Shown: piece after piece, positions 1-5,111 of the stretch | Layout of the letters: the number at the start of each line of letters is the position of its first letter | Position numbering within the stretch: position 1 is the stretch's first letter | Program-made: the position numbers and the translations under genes | The notes under the pieces: generated by a model | Database searches by the model: none | Told to the model about the DNA's origin: nothing | The model's input: the letters and a program-made list of their open reading frames with translations, nothing else | From: Oscillospiraceae bacterium | Lineage (GTDB): Bacteria; Bacillota; Clostridia; Oscillospirales; Ruminococcaceae | Reading direction: 5' to 3' | DNA length: 5,460 nucleotides | Assembly (NCBI GenBank): GCA_017396055.1 | Contig: JAFQND010000059.1 | Location: forward strand, 1-5,460

Positions 1-529
1 GCATATCCCGGGCGCGTTCATATTCATCCACATGAGGGTAACCCTTGACGCCGATCAGAATATCGGCATTTTTCATCATGGTATCGGTGATATTGCCGTG
101 CAGATCAAGAACCACACCGATGGGCATATCCGGGCCGAAAGCATCGCGGATACTCCGGAGGATCTCGCCTTCAATGTCAGGGTATTCCTCGGCGGTACCG
201 GCGCCGTGAAGCGTCAGCGCGATACCGTCCAGAGGCTTGTCGGCATGCAGCTTTTCAAGGCCTGCCACCAGTGTGTCCCGCAGAGTTTCGATGCAATCTC
301 TGACAATGATGCCGGACGGACCTTTTATGGTGGAAAGTGCGGGAGCCAGTTCAATATCCAGAGCAGCGGCTTCATCGATCAGACCGCCGGTATAGGTTCT
401 GGTACCGGTAAAGGTGCGGATGGTCTCCTCACCTTCTGTATAACGGTCGTTTTTAAAGGCTTCTGTTGTGGTTTTCACAACAGAGAATGTATTTGTTTCG
501 TGAGAAATGCCGCCAAAACCGATTCTCAT
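1..529 (-). CDS. M81 family (MlrC-like) metallohydrolase, N-terminal part
   Basis: This is a minus-strand gene starting at ATG 529-527 and running off the left edge; 176 residues are visible with no stop. I recognise the M81/MlrC family, named for microcystinase C, a zinc hydrolase of linear peptides; most members have no known substrate. Seen: the N-terminal signature GGISHETNTFS at residues 6-16, LHGAG at 107-111 followed by E114/E115 and an EGE at 120-122, LDLHGN at 141-146 (D142 and H144, probable metal ligands) and YPHVDEYE at 164-171 (H166, probable metal ligand). Family members are usually about 490-500 residues, so roughly two thirds is missing. A purine-rich ribosome site (AAGGGAAG on the minus strand) lies about 8 bases before the ATG. 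It is divergent from the barrel protein at 764. The family call is firm; the substrate is unknown, and its position beside sugar-type genes suggests a small amide or peptide-like metabolite only by inference. Confidence 0.9.
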   Translation of the reverse strand, partial: MRIGFGGISHETNTFSVVKTTTEAFKNDRYTEGEETIRTFTGTRTYTGGLIDEAAALDIELAPALSTIKGPSGIIVRDCIETLRDTLVAGLEKLHADKPLDGIALTLHGAGTAEEYPDIEGEILRSIRDAFGPDMPIGVVLDLHGNITDTMMKNADILIGVKGYPHVDEYERARDM

Positions 530-574
530 ATCAAGACTTCCCTTCACGTTCAATATCAAAGAACTGCTGAAATT

Positions 575-603
575 ATTGTAGCATACTTTTTCTGAAAGTA
601 CAA
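575..603 (-). promoter_or_regulatory. Candidate extended -10 promoter for the M81 gene
   Basis: On the minus strand TTGTAC (603-598), a 17-base spacer and TACAAT (580-575) form a sigma-A-like promoter. A TG one base before the -10 box (TGC-TACAAT) gives an extended -10 element, which would compensate for the poor -35. Predicted transcription starts near 568, leaving a leader of about 40 bases before the ATG at 529. Confidence 0.55.
584..600. repeat. Short inverted repeat inside the M81 promoter
   Basis: TACTTT (584-589) and AAAGTA (595-600) are perfect 6-base inverted arms around a 5-base centre. The dyad sits between the -10 and -35 boxes of the minus-strand promoter and touches the -35. 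That is where a repressor would block RNA polymerase, but such a short dyad in AT-rich DNA could be chance. Confidence 0.35.
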
Positions 604-630
604 TTCGTTTTCCATATGGCAAGGCGTATG

Positions 631-716
631 CTGAATACCTCAGAACTGCAGCGGGAACCGGACAGAAAAATTCAGGAAAACAGAAAAGAAAAATCCAGCA
701 TTGACAAGGTATTCAG
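631..716. repeat. 10-base inverted repeat spanning the divergent control region
   Basis: CTGAATACCT (631-640) is the exact reverse complement of AGGTATTCAG (707-716). The right arm fills the first 10 bases of the spacer between the -35 and -10 boxes of the plus-strand promoter. A further ATTCAGG lies at 670-676, in the same orientation as 711-717. ATTCAG boxes thus occur three times at steps of about 40 bases, with the first one inverted. Because the predicted transcript starts after 730, this cannot be an RNA hairpin of that gene; a DNA-binding site pair (operator, possibly looped) is the natural reading, as inference. Confidence 0.4.
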
Positions 717-729
717 GGCGGGATAAAAT
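701..729 (+). promoter_or_regulatory. Near-consensus sigma-A promoter of the barrel-protein gene
   Basis: TTGACA (701-706), a 17-base spacer (707-723) and TAAAAT (724-729) match the housekeeping consensus with one mismatch. Transcription is predicted to start near 736, about 28 bases before the ATG at 764. The -35 box contains the TTG that would otherwise look like an upstream start codon for the following gene, which argues against that start. Confidence 0.85.
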
Positions 730-751
730 AATAATAAATATTGCAATAAGT

Positions 752-756
752 GAGGT
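752..756 (+). promoter_or_regulatory. Ribosome binding site deciding the start at 764
   Basis: GAGGT lies 7 bases before ATG 764 and 19 bases before the in-frame ATG at 776. This spacing selects 764 over both 776 and the upstream TTG at 701. Confidence 0.75.
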
Positions 757-763
757 CAAATAT

Positions 764-1582
764 ATGCTGCCAACTATGAAGATCGGAGATCATGATATTA
801 CCCGATTGATCGCGGGAAGCAATCCCTTTACCGGCAAGTCCCACATGACTCCGGAAGTAGATGCAGATATGAAAGCCTATTTTACGGACGAGCAGGCCTT
901 TGCCATGCTGCGCCGCTGTGAGGAAGCAGGCATCAATGCCGTACAGTCCCGCGGCAATCAGCCCATTATGGGTTTGCTGGGACGTTACCGCGCTGCCGGC
1001 GGCAGCTTACTGTGGCTTGCAACCACCGGCAAAAATCTGACCACCTTCGATGAGGAACTGGATGCCATGATGGCATATAATCCTGCCGCAGTATGTATTC
1101 ACGGTGAGCTGGCAGACGAACTGTATATGACCGGTATGCTGGACCGCCTGGAGGGACTGCTGGACAAGATCCGCCGTAAGAATGTTCCCTGTGGTATCTG
1201 CGCCCATTTCCCTGAAGTCCTGGCATGGGCAGAAGAGCATAACCTCCGGCCGGACTACTATATGGCGTCTGTTTACAATCTGACCCAGCCGGATCGTTCC
1301 CACGATGTAAATCCCACCGGTGAGCGGTTTGAAGACAGCGATATTCCGAAAATGTATGCGGTGATCCGTGAACTTTCTGCGCCTGCCATTGCGCTGAAGA
1401 TTCTGGGCGCCGGCCGCCGCTGTGCAGACCAGGCGCAGGTAAAAGCCGCCTTTAACGAAGCTTTTGCCTCCATAAAACGGGGAGACGGTGTTCTGGTGGG
1501 TATGTTCGATAAATATTGTGATCAGCCCCGGCTGAATGCGGAATATACCCTGGAAGCCATCCGGCAGGCCGAGGGGATCTGA
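764..1582 (+). CDS. Uncharacterised TIM-barrel-like protein related to aldo/keto reductases
   Basis: The 272-residue product has no signal peptide or membrane segment and should be cytoplasmic. I recognise a family usually left as hypothetical or loosely linked to aldo/keto reductases. Seen: an N-terminal strand ending in GSNPF (18-22) followed by GKSH (24-27), then GINAVQSRGN (56-65), alternating beta/alpha spacing through the middle, and a C-terminal VGMFDKYCDQ (245-254). The last motif resembles the nucleotide-end loop where aldo/keto reductase-like barrels carry a GxxxxD-type segment. I cannot identify the catalytic Asp-Tyr-Lys-His tetrad of true aldo/keto reductases, so enzyme activity is not claimed. 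The start at 764 is chosen on the ribosome site and because TTG 701 is a -35 box. The gene stands alone between its own promoter and a strong terminator, divergent from the M81 gene. A role in sugar or polyol metabolism is inference from neighbours. Confidence 0.75.
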   Translation: MLPTMKIGDHDITRLIAGSNPFTGKSHMTPEVDADMKAYFTDEQAFAMLRRCEEAGINAVQSRGNQPIMGLLGRYRAAGGSLLWLATTGKNLTTFDEELDAMMAYNPAAVCIHGELADELYMTGMLDRLEGLLDKIRRKNVPCGICAHFPEVLAWAEEHNLRPDYYMASVYNLTQPDRSHDVNPTGERFEDSDIPKMYAVIRELSAPAIALKILGAGRRCADQAQVKAAFNEAFASIKRGDGVLVGMFDKYCDQPRLNAEYTLEAIRQAEGI

Positions 1583-1620
1583 TTTTCGCCCCGGTCCGCA
1601 AAAAGATAAAAAGCGATAAC

Positions 1621-1652
1621 AAAACCGGCATCTTTTCAGGTGCCGGTTTTTT
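1621..1652 (+). terminator. Rho-independent terminator after the barrel-protein gene
   Basis: AAAACCGGCA (1621-1630) pairs perfectly with TGCCGGTTTT (1641-1650). The stem can extend inward by U-G, C-G and U-A pairs to a UUUC loop (1634-1637). The 3' side runs into six T residues (1647-1652). It lies 39 bases after the stop at 1582. Read from the other strand the stem is followed by TTTTGTT, so it may also stop transcription of the convergent araC gene. Confidence 0.92.
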
Positions 1653-1703
1653 GATGGTGTCACATGTTCAGCATCGCCTTGGCGAGCCTTTGCCCCGCGG
1701 CGG

Positions 1704-2522
1704 TCACCGGCCTTCTTTGATCTTCTGACGATATTGGATGGGCGAGATCCCGAAGGCTTTTTTGAAGGCATCGCAGAAATAGGAGGGCGAAGAATAACCG
1801 ATCCTGCTGCCGATATCATTGACCGACAGATCTTCCTCCTCCAGCAGATACCGGGCATGTTCCATGCGGATGCCGTTGCGGTATTCGATGGGCGACTGGC
1901 CGGTGATATCCTTGAACACCCTCAGAAAATGGAATTTGCTCATCCGGCACATCCGGGCATAGTCTTCCAGCGTGGAGTTTTCGTAAAATTTCGTATTCAT
2001 CGTCTGGATCACAAAAAAGATAAGAGAACCGTACCGGCCGTAGGGAGCGGCTTCATCGATCTCCTTCCGGGCGAGGCTGATCATGATCTCAAACAGTTTT
2101 GCCGCGCATATTTTCTCATAGTGGGGCCGTTTGGACTGAAGTTCGGTGATGATATCGGTAAAAAGATCACAGATCGCGGTGTCGGGACGGGCATGATACA
2201 GGCGGGAGCTCTCAAAACCCATCAGATCAAAATCATCGGGCGCGGTGAAATGGGCGAAATAAAACTCGGCTTTTTTCTCCCCGACACAGATATGTTCCTG
2301 TTTTTCGTGCGGCCTGAAGAGTACAAAAGAGCCTTCGCCGCCGTCGGCGGGAACATCAAAAAAGAAGCGCTCACAGCCCTTGGCCACATAAAACAAAAGC
2401 CAGTCATCCCTTCCGTTCGGGCGGCTGATCCTGCGGCCGGGCTGGGCAAAGATATGGCCGGCGCTTTTGATGGAAATGTCCCCCAGACCGTTCGTTTTGT
2501 CCGAATATGCGTTGAATATCAT
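1704..2522 (-). CDS. AraC-family transcriptional regulator
   Basis: The 272-residue protein has the usual length and layout of one-component AraC regulators. The N-terminal part, about residues 5-95, is cupin-like and probably binds a small ligand (for example WLLFYVAKG at 41-49 and VLFRPHEKQEH at 67-77, the typical strand pattern). The C-terminal part, about 168-267, holds two helix-turn-helix units: STLEDYARMCRMSKFHFLR (183-201) running into GQSPIEYR (208-215), and SVNDIGSRIGYSSPSYFCD (233-251) running into FKKAFGISPIQYR (253-265), the family signature. The start at ATG 2522-2520 is backed by a GGGAG-type ribosome site 5-8 bases upstream. It is divergent from the dehydrogenase-kinase-aldolase operon with overlapping promoters, so it most likely senses a substrate or intermediate of that pathway and also controls its own expression. 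The ligand cannot be read from sequence. It converges with the barrel-protein gene across the terminator at 1621-1652. Confidence 0.95.
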   Translation of the reverse strand: MIFNAYSDKTNGLGDISIKSAGHIFAQPGRRISRPNGRDDWLLFYVAKGCERFFFDVPADGGEGSFVLFRPHEKQEHICVGEKKAEFYFAHFTAPDDFDLMGFESSRLYHARPDTAICDLFTDIITELQSKRPHYEKICAAKLFEIMISLARKEIDEAAPYGRYGSLIFFVIQTMNTKFYENSTLEDYARMCRMSKFHFLRVFKDITGQSPIEYRNGIRMEHARYLLEEEDLSVNDIGSRIGYSSPSYFCDAFKKAFGISPIQYRQKIKEGR

Positions 2523-2541
2523 GGCTCTCCCTCATAAGCAA

Positions 2542-2590
2542 TAAATCTGAATTTTTTCTCAACAAATCCTATTGACTTAGCCAAATCATA
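2542..2590. promoter_or_regulatory. Candidate AraC-regulator half-sites
   Basis: Three related 9-mers in the same orientation are seen: TAAATCTGA (2542-2550), CAAATCCTA (2563-2571) and CAAATCATA (2582-2590). Start-to-start distances are 21 and 19 bases, about two helical turns. AraC-family activators are known to bind paired direct repeats with about 21-base spacing abutting the -35 box. The second copy ends exactly where the operon's -35 box begins. The third copy covers the araC -10 box, which would allow autorepression. The repeats are short and AT-rich, so this is a hypothesis. Confidence 0.4.
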
Positions 2591-2600
2591 GCATTAAAAT
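2572..2600 (+). promoter_or_regulatory. Sigma-A promoter of the dehydrogenase operon
   Basis: TTGACT (2572-2577), a 17-base spacer and TAAAAT (2595-2600) match the consensus with two mismatches. Transcription is predicted to begin about 2606-2608, giving a leader of about 45 bases before ATG 2652. The element overlaps the oppositely directed araC promoter at 2585-2613. Confidence 0.78.
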
Positions 2601-2613
2601 GGGGGTGTGTCAA
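2585..2613 (-). promoter_or_regulatory. Sigma-A promoter of the araC-type gene, overlapping the operon promoter
   Basis: On the minus strand TTGACA (2613-2608), a 17-base spacer and TATGAT (2590-2585) form a near-consensus promoter with one mismatch. Transcription would start near 2578, about 56 bases before the ATG at 2522. Sixteen bases (2585-2600) are shared with the plus-strand promoter, so the two probably cannot be occupied by RNA polymerase at once. The two -35 regions form a 7-base inverted repeat, TATTGAC (2570-2576) and GTCAATA (2609-2615). Confidence 0.75.
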
Positions 2614-2639
2614 TAAAGGCGCACAATTTTACTGAAACC

Positions 2640-2646
2640 GGGAGAG
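2640..2646 (+). promoter_or_regulatory. Ribosome binding site deciding the start at 2652
   Basis: GGGAGAG lies with its GGAG 7 bases before ATG 2652. The alternative in-frame GTG at 2607 has no ribosome site and coincides with the predicted transcription start. Confidence 0.75.
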
Positions 2647-2651
2647 ATAAA

Positions 2652-3758
2652 ATGGCCATACGCGAAGAGTCGTTCCGGATCGGCTGCGGAAGATATATTC
2701 AGGGAAAAGGCTATATCGCCAGACTGCACAATGAGGTGGCAAGGGTGGGTACAAGACCCCTGGTCATCGGCGATGACACCACCGTCGCCATCACGAGAGA
2801 AAAGATCACAGCCTCGCTGCAGGGAGCCGGCATCGATTTTGGGATTTATACACACAACGGCACCTGCAATCATGAAGACGCGAAAATTCTGGCGGAGTAT
2901 GCCGTAAAAGAAGGCTTTGATGTCATCGTGGGCGCGGGCGGCGGCGTCATTATGGACTTCGCCAAACTCTGTGCTTATTATGCGGCGCTGCCGGTGATCA
3001 ATATCCCCACATCCAGCGCGACCTGCGCTTCCTATGCGCCGCTGAGTGTCTGCTATACCAGAGAAGGGCGCACGGTGGGCACCCATCACTATGAATATGA
3101 AGTGGACGCGGTCATCGCGGATACCGAGATCCTTGCGGCACAGCCCGCCAACCTGTTTCTCGCCGGCGTGTTTGATGCTCTCGCCAAATATGTGGAGATC
3201 AAACACCGCTACAGCGAAGGCGACGAAAGCTATCCCATGGGTCTTGACTATGCCTATGTCATGGCGAAACGCTCTTTCTCACTGCTCACCGAAAAGGCTG
3301 CCGGCTGCCTCGAGTCGATGGCAAAGGGCGAGATCACCGAAGAGTTTGAAAATGTCATCTTCACGGTCATTGCTGCCACGGGAGTCATCAGCGGCATCGC
3401 CCGGGGCTCCAACCAGACGGCGCTTGCCCACAAGTTTTATGAGATGACCAGGCGGCTCTTCCCCGAGACTGCGCGCCCTTACCTGCACGGAGAGATCGTC
3501 GGTGTGGGACTTCTGCTGCAGAATCACTATAACGGCGAAGAAGAGGCCAACGAATACCTGCTGGGTCTGATGAAAAAATACCATATGCCCTGCTGTGCGG
3601 CGGATGTGGGCGTTGAGATGACGGACGAAGTGTTCGAAGACTATTATGCCCGTATCTGTGACAGCAGCGCCATCGACAAAAACGATGCGGCGATGTGTGA
3701 ACGGTTCAGAAAGAGCCTTACCTATTTCTGGAACATCCAAAGAGGAGAAAACGTATGA
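2652..3758 (+). CDS. GldA-like iron/zinc-containing alcohol (polyol) dehydrogenase
   Basis: The 368-residue protein belongs to the iron-containing alcohol dehydrogenase / glycerol dehydrogenase superfamily and has normal length (about 360-380). These enzymes interconvert a secondary hydroxyl and a ketone with NAD(H) in the cytoplasm. Seen: GAGGG at 94-98 with D102 and K105 (the dinucleotide-binding GGGxxxDxxK pattern), the PTSSATCASYAPLSV stretch at 119-133 near the nicotinamide, and three probable metal ligands, D175 (in FDALAKYVE), H260 (in ALAHKFY) and H279 (in LHGEIVG). These sit almost where GldA has Asp173, His256 and His274, so the enzyme looks catalytically intact. A GldA-like substrate is not assured: the superfamily also covers glycerol-1-phosphate, sugar and cyclitol enzymes. 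It is the first gene of an operon; its TGA overlaps the kinase ATG by 4 bases. Control is probably by the divergent AraC regulator. The start is ATG 2652. Confidence 0.88.
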   Translation: MAIREESFRIGCGRYIQGKGYIARLHNEVARVGTRPLVIGDDTTVAITREKITASLQGAGIDFGIYTHNGTCNHEDAKILAEYAVKEGFDVIVGAGGGVIMDFAKLCAYYAALPVINIPTSSATCASYAPLSVCYTREGRTVGTHHYEYEVDAVIADTEILAAQPANLFLAGVFDALAKYVEIKHRYSEGDESYPMGLDYAYVMAKRSFSLLTEKAAGCLESMAKGEITEEFENVIFTVIAATGVISGIARGSNQTALAHKFYEMTRRLFPETARPYLHGEIVGVGLLLQNHYNGEEEANEYLLGLMKKYHMPCCAADVGVEMTDEVFEDYYARICDSSAIDKNDAAMCERFRKSLTYFWNIQRGENV

Positions 3759-4348
3759 GACTGATCATCATAGCGGGCATGCCGGCCACGGGAAAAAGCA
3801 CCCTTGCGCGCAGACTTTCTGAAGCCTTCGGCTTCCCCATTCTCGAAAAAGACGACATCAAAGAAGAGATGTTTGACACCATCGGCTACCGTGATCTCAC
3901 CGAAAAGCGGGCCCTCGACGTGGCCGCCAATGCGATCCTTTTGCGCTGTGCCGGGGCGGTCCTCTCAAAGGGACAGCCGCTGATCGTCGTGAACAATTTC
4001 GACAGCGCCATGAGCGGCAGGGTACAGGATATGATCGACCGCAGCGGCTGCCGGTGTGTGACGGTTTTCCTGAACGGAGATCCCGACGTGCTCTATAAGC
4101 GATATGTGGCCAGAGACGCAAAAAAAGTCCGTCATCCGGGCCATACCTTCATCGATCGGTATCCGCCTCTGGAGGGAGACGATCTGGACAGAAGCATGAC
4201 CAGGGAATATTTCGCCGACCGGTTTGAAAAACACGGCATGGCAGACTTCAGGCTGGATGGCCGCCGGATCGATCTGGACGCCACCTATCCGGAAAAGATC
4301 GACACGGACGGGCTCATCAAAGATATCAGAGACTATTTCGCCCAATAA
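3755..4348 (+). CDS. Small P-loop kinase (AAA_33 / gluconate-kinase-like)
   Basis: The 197-residue protein begins almost directly with a Walker A loop, GMPATGKS (8-15), followed by EKDDIKEEMF (31-40), a substrate-side segment typical of small-molecule P-loop kinases. QPLIVVNNFDS (74-84) is in the Walker B position, where many relatives have an acidic residue; here N80 and N81 stand there and D83 is nearby. RYVARDAKKVRHPGH (116-130) resembles the basic lid that closes over ATP. The fold groups it with gluconokinase, shikimate kinase and the AAA_33 set, so it probably phosphorylates a small hydroxylated metabolite. The ATGA overlap with the dehydrogenase and the aldolase 11 bases downstream argue that all three act in one pathway. 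AGAGGAG at 3741-3747 is a strong ribosome site 7 bases before the ATG. The substrate is unknown; a sugar acid or keto-deoxy acid is inferred from the neighbouring aldolase. A nucleic-acid or antibiotic kinase is less likely in this setting. Confidence 0.82.
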   Translation: MRLIIIAGMPATGKSTLARRLSEAFGFPILEKDDIKEEMFDTIGYRDLTEKRALDVAANAILLRCAGAVLSKGQPLIVVNNFDSAMSGRVQDMIDRSGCRCVTVFLNGDPDVLYKRYVARDAKKVRHPGHTFIDRYPPLEGDDLDRSMTREYFADRFEKHGMADFRLDGRRIDLDATYPEKIDTDGLIKDIRDYFAQ

Positions 4349-4352
4349 GGAG
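4347..4352 (+). promoter_or_regulatory. Ribosome binding site deciding the start at 4360
   Basis: AAGGAG overlaps the last two bases of the kinase stop codon. It is 7 bases before ATG 4360 but only 1 base before ATG 4354, which is too close to work. Termination on the kinase and initiation on the aldolase are therefore probably coupled. Confidence 0.75.
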
Positions 4353-4359
4353 CATGGAT

Positions 4360-5001
4360 ATGAATACGATCGAATTGATTGAAAAGAGCAAAATCGTTGT
4401 GATCGTCAGAGGTGTCGCAAAGGATAAGCTGATCCCTCTGGCAGAGGCGATGTACGAAGGCGGTATCCGCGTGATGGAATGTACCTATGACGCGACGGGA
4501 AAGCTCCCCGATGAGGAAAACGCAGAGAATATCGCCATGCTGACAAAACATTTCGGCGACAGAATGGCCATCGGTGCAGGCACCGTCCTGACCAGAAAAC
4601 AGGTACAGCTGACCAAAGAGGCCGGCGGCAAATTCATCATCTCCCCCGACACCTGTGAAGAGATCATCAAAGAGACCAAGGCTCTGGGTCTGGTGTCCAT
4701 TCCCGGTGCGATCACCCCCAGCGAAGCCGCTGCAGCCAGCCGCGCGGGCGCGGATTTCGTCAAGATGTTCCCCATCGATTTTTATGGTCCCCGCTATCTG
4801 AAAACGGTGGCAACGCCCCTGTCCCATGTGAGATTTCTGGCGGTCAACGGCATCAATGAAAACAATATGGCGGAATATCTTGAGGCGGGCGCCTGCGGCG
4901 TCGGCGTCGGCTCCGGCATCGTAAACAAAAAGCTCATTGAGGAAGGCAATTTCGAGGCCATCACCCTTCTGGCCAGAAAATACACCGAGCGTCTCCCGTA
5001 A
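4360..5001 (+). CDS. eda: KDPG/KHG aldolase family protein (Eda-like)
   Basis: The 213-residue protein is a class I, Schiff-base aldolase of the family that splits 2-keto-3-deoxy-6-phosphogluconate, its galacto epimer or 4-hydroxy-2-oxoglutarate into pyruvate and an aldehyde. Length is typical. Seen in order: VIVRG (14-18), E40 in the position of the catalytic Glu45 of E. coli Eda, GAGTVL (72-77) with the pyruvate-contacting Thr, ISPDT (94-98), IPGAITPSE (114-122), FVKMFP (133-138) with K135 as the Schiff-base lysine, and GVGVGSG (180-186) near the phosphate site. Oddities: D44 stands where Eda has the TLRT arginine (Arg49), and AVNGI (161-165) replaces the usual TGGI turn, so the substrate may not be KDPG itself. 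Divergent Firmicute relatives also lack that arginine. It is the third gene of the operon; no terminator is visible directly after it. The symbol marks family membership, not a proven KDPG activity. ATG 4360 is preferred over 4354. Confidence 0.9.
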   Translation: MNTIELIEKSKIVVIVRGVAKDKLIPLAEAMYEGGIRVMECTYDATGKLPDEENAENIAMLTKHFGDRMAIGAGTVLTRKQVQLTKEAGGKFIISPDTCEEIIKETKALGLVSIPGAITPSEAAAASRAGADFVKMFPIDFYGPRYLKTVATPLSHVRFLAVNGINENNMAEYLEAGACGVGVGSGIVNKKLIEEGNFEAITLLARKYTERLP

Positions 5002-5096
5002 GCGGAACCCTTCTCAAAGAAACATAGAATAGAAAGTCCCAATTTGACTTTGTGTTCCTATCGAACGAAAAACTATATCACGATAAACCTGCATTT

Positions 5097-5103
5097 GGAG
5101 GAG
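5097..5103 (+). promoter_or_regulatory. Ribosome binding site deciding the start at 5112
   Basis: GGAGGAG is followed by an 8-base gap to GTG 5112. This selects 5112 over the longer frame beginning at GTG 5052 and over ATG 5124, which is 20 bases away. Confidence 0.75.
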
Positions 5104-5111
5104 AAATTCAA

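Noticed and set aside
32..595. Plus-strand open frame of 187 codons
   Set aside because: It is antisense to the M81 gene, whose minus-strand frame carries clear family motifs (SHETNTFS, LDLHGN, YPHVD).
1674..1685. TCGCCTTGGCGA near-palindrome after the araC stop
   Set aside because: It leaves only a two-base loop and no T-run, so it is not a terminator; it is probably chance.
1007..1858. Minus-strand open frame of 283 codons
   Set aside because: It crosses the barrel gene, the terminator and the end of araC in another frame, has Cys/Arg/His-rich shadow composition and no recognisable domain.
1734..2537. Plus-strand open frame of 267 codons
   Set aside because: It mirrors the AraC-family gene; the minus-strand product has two full helix-turn-helix units.
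2610..3206. Minus-strand open frame of 198 codons
   Set aside because: It is antisense to the dehydrogenase, lacks a domain I recognise and would start deep inside that gene.
4333..4827. Minus-strand open frame of 164 codons
   Set aside because: It is a shadow of the aldolase gene with no ribosome site or known motif.
5044..5079. TTGACT and TATATC as a promoter for the small membrane gene
   Set aside because: The boxes are 24 bases apart, too far; the alternative TTGTGT -35 with an 18-base gap matches poorly.
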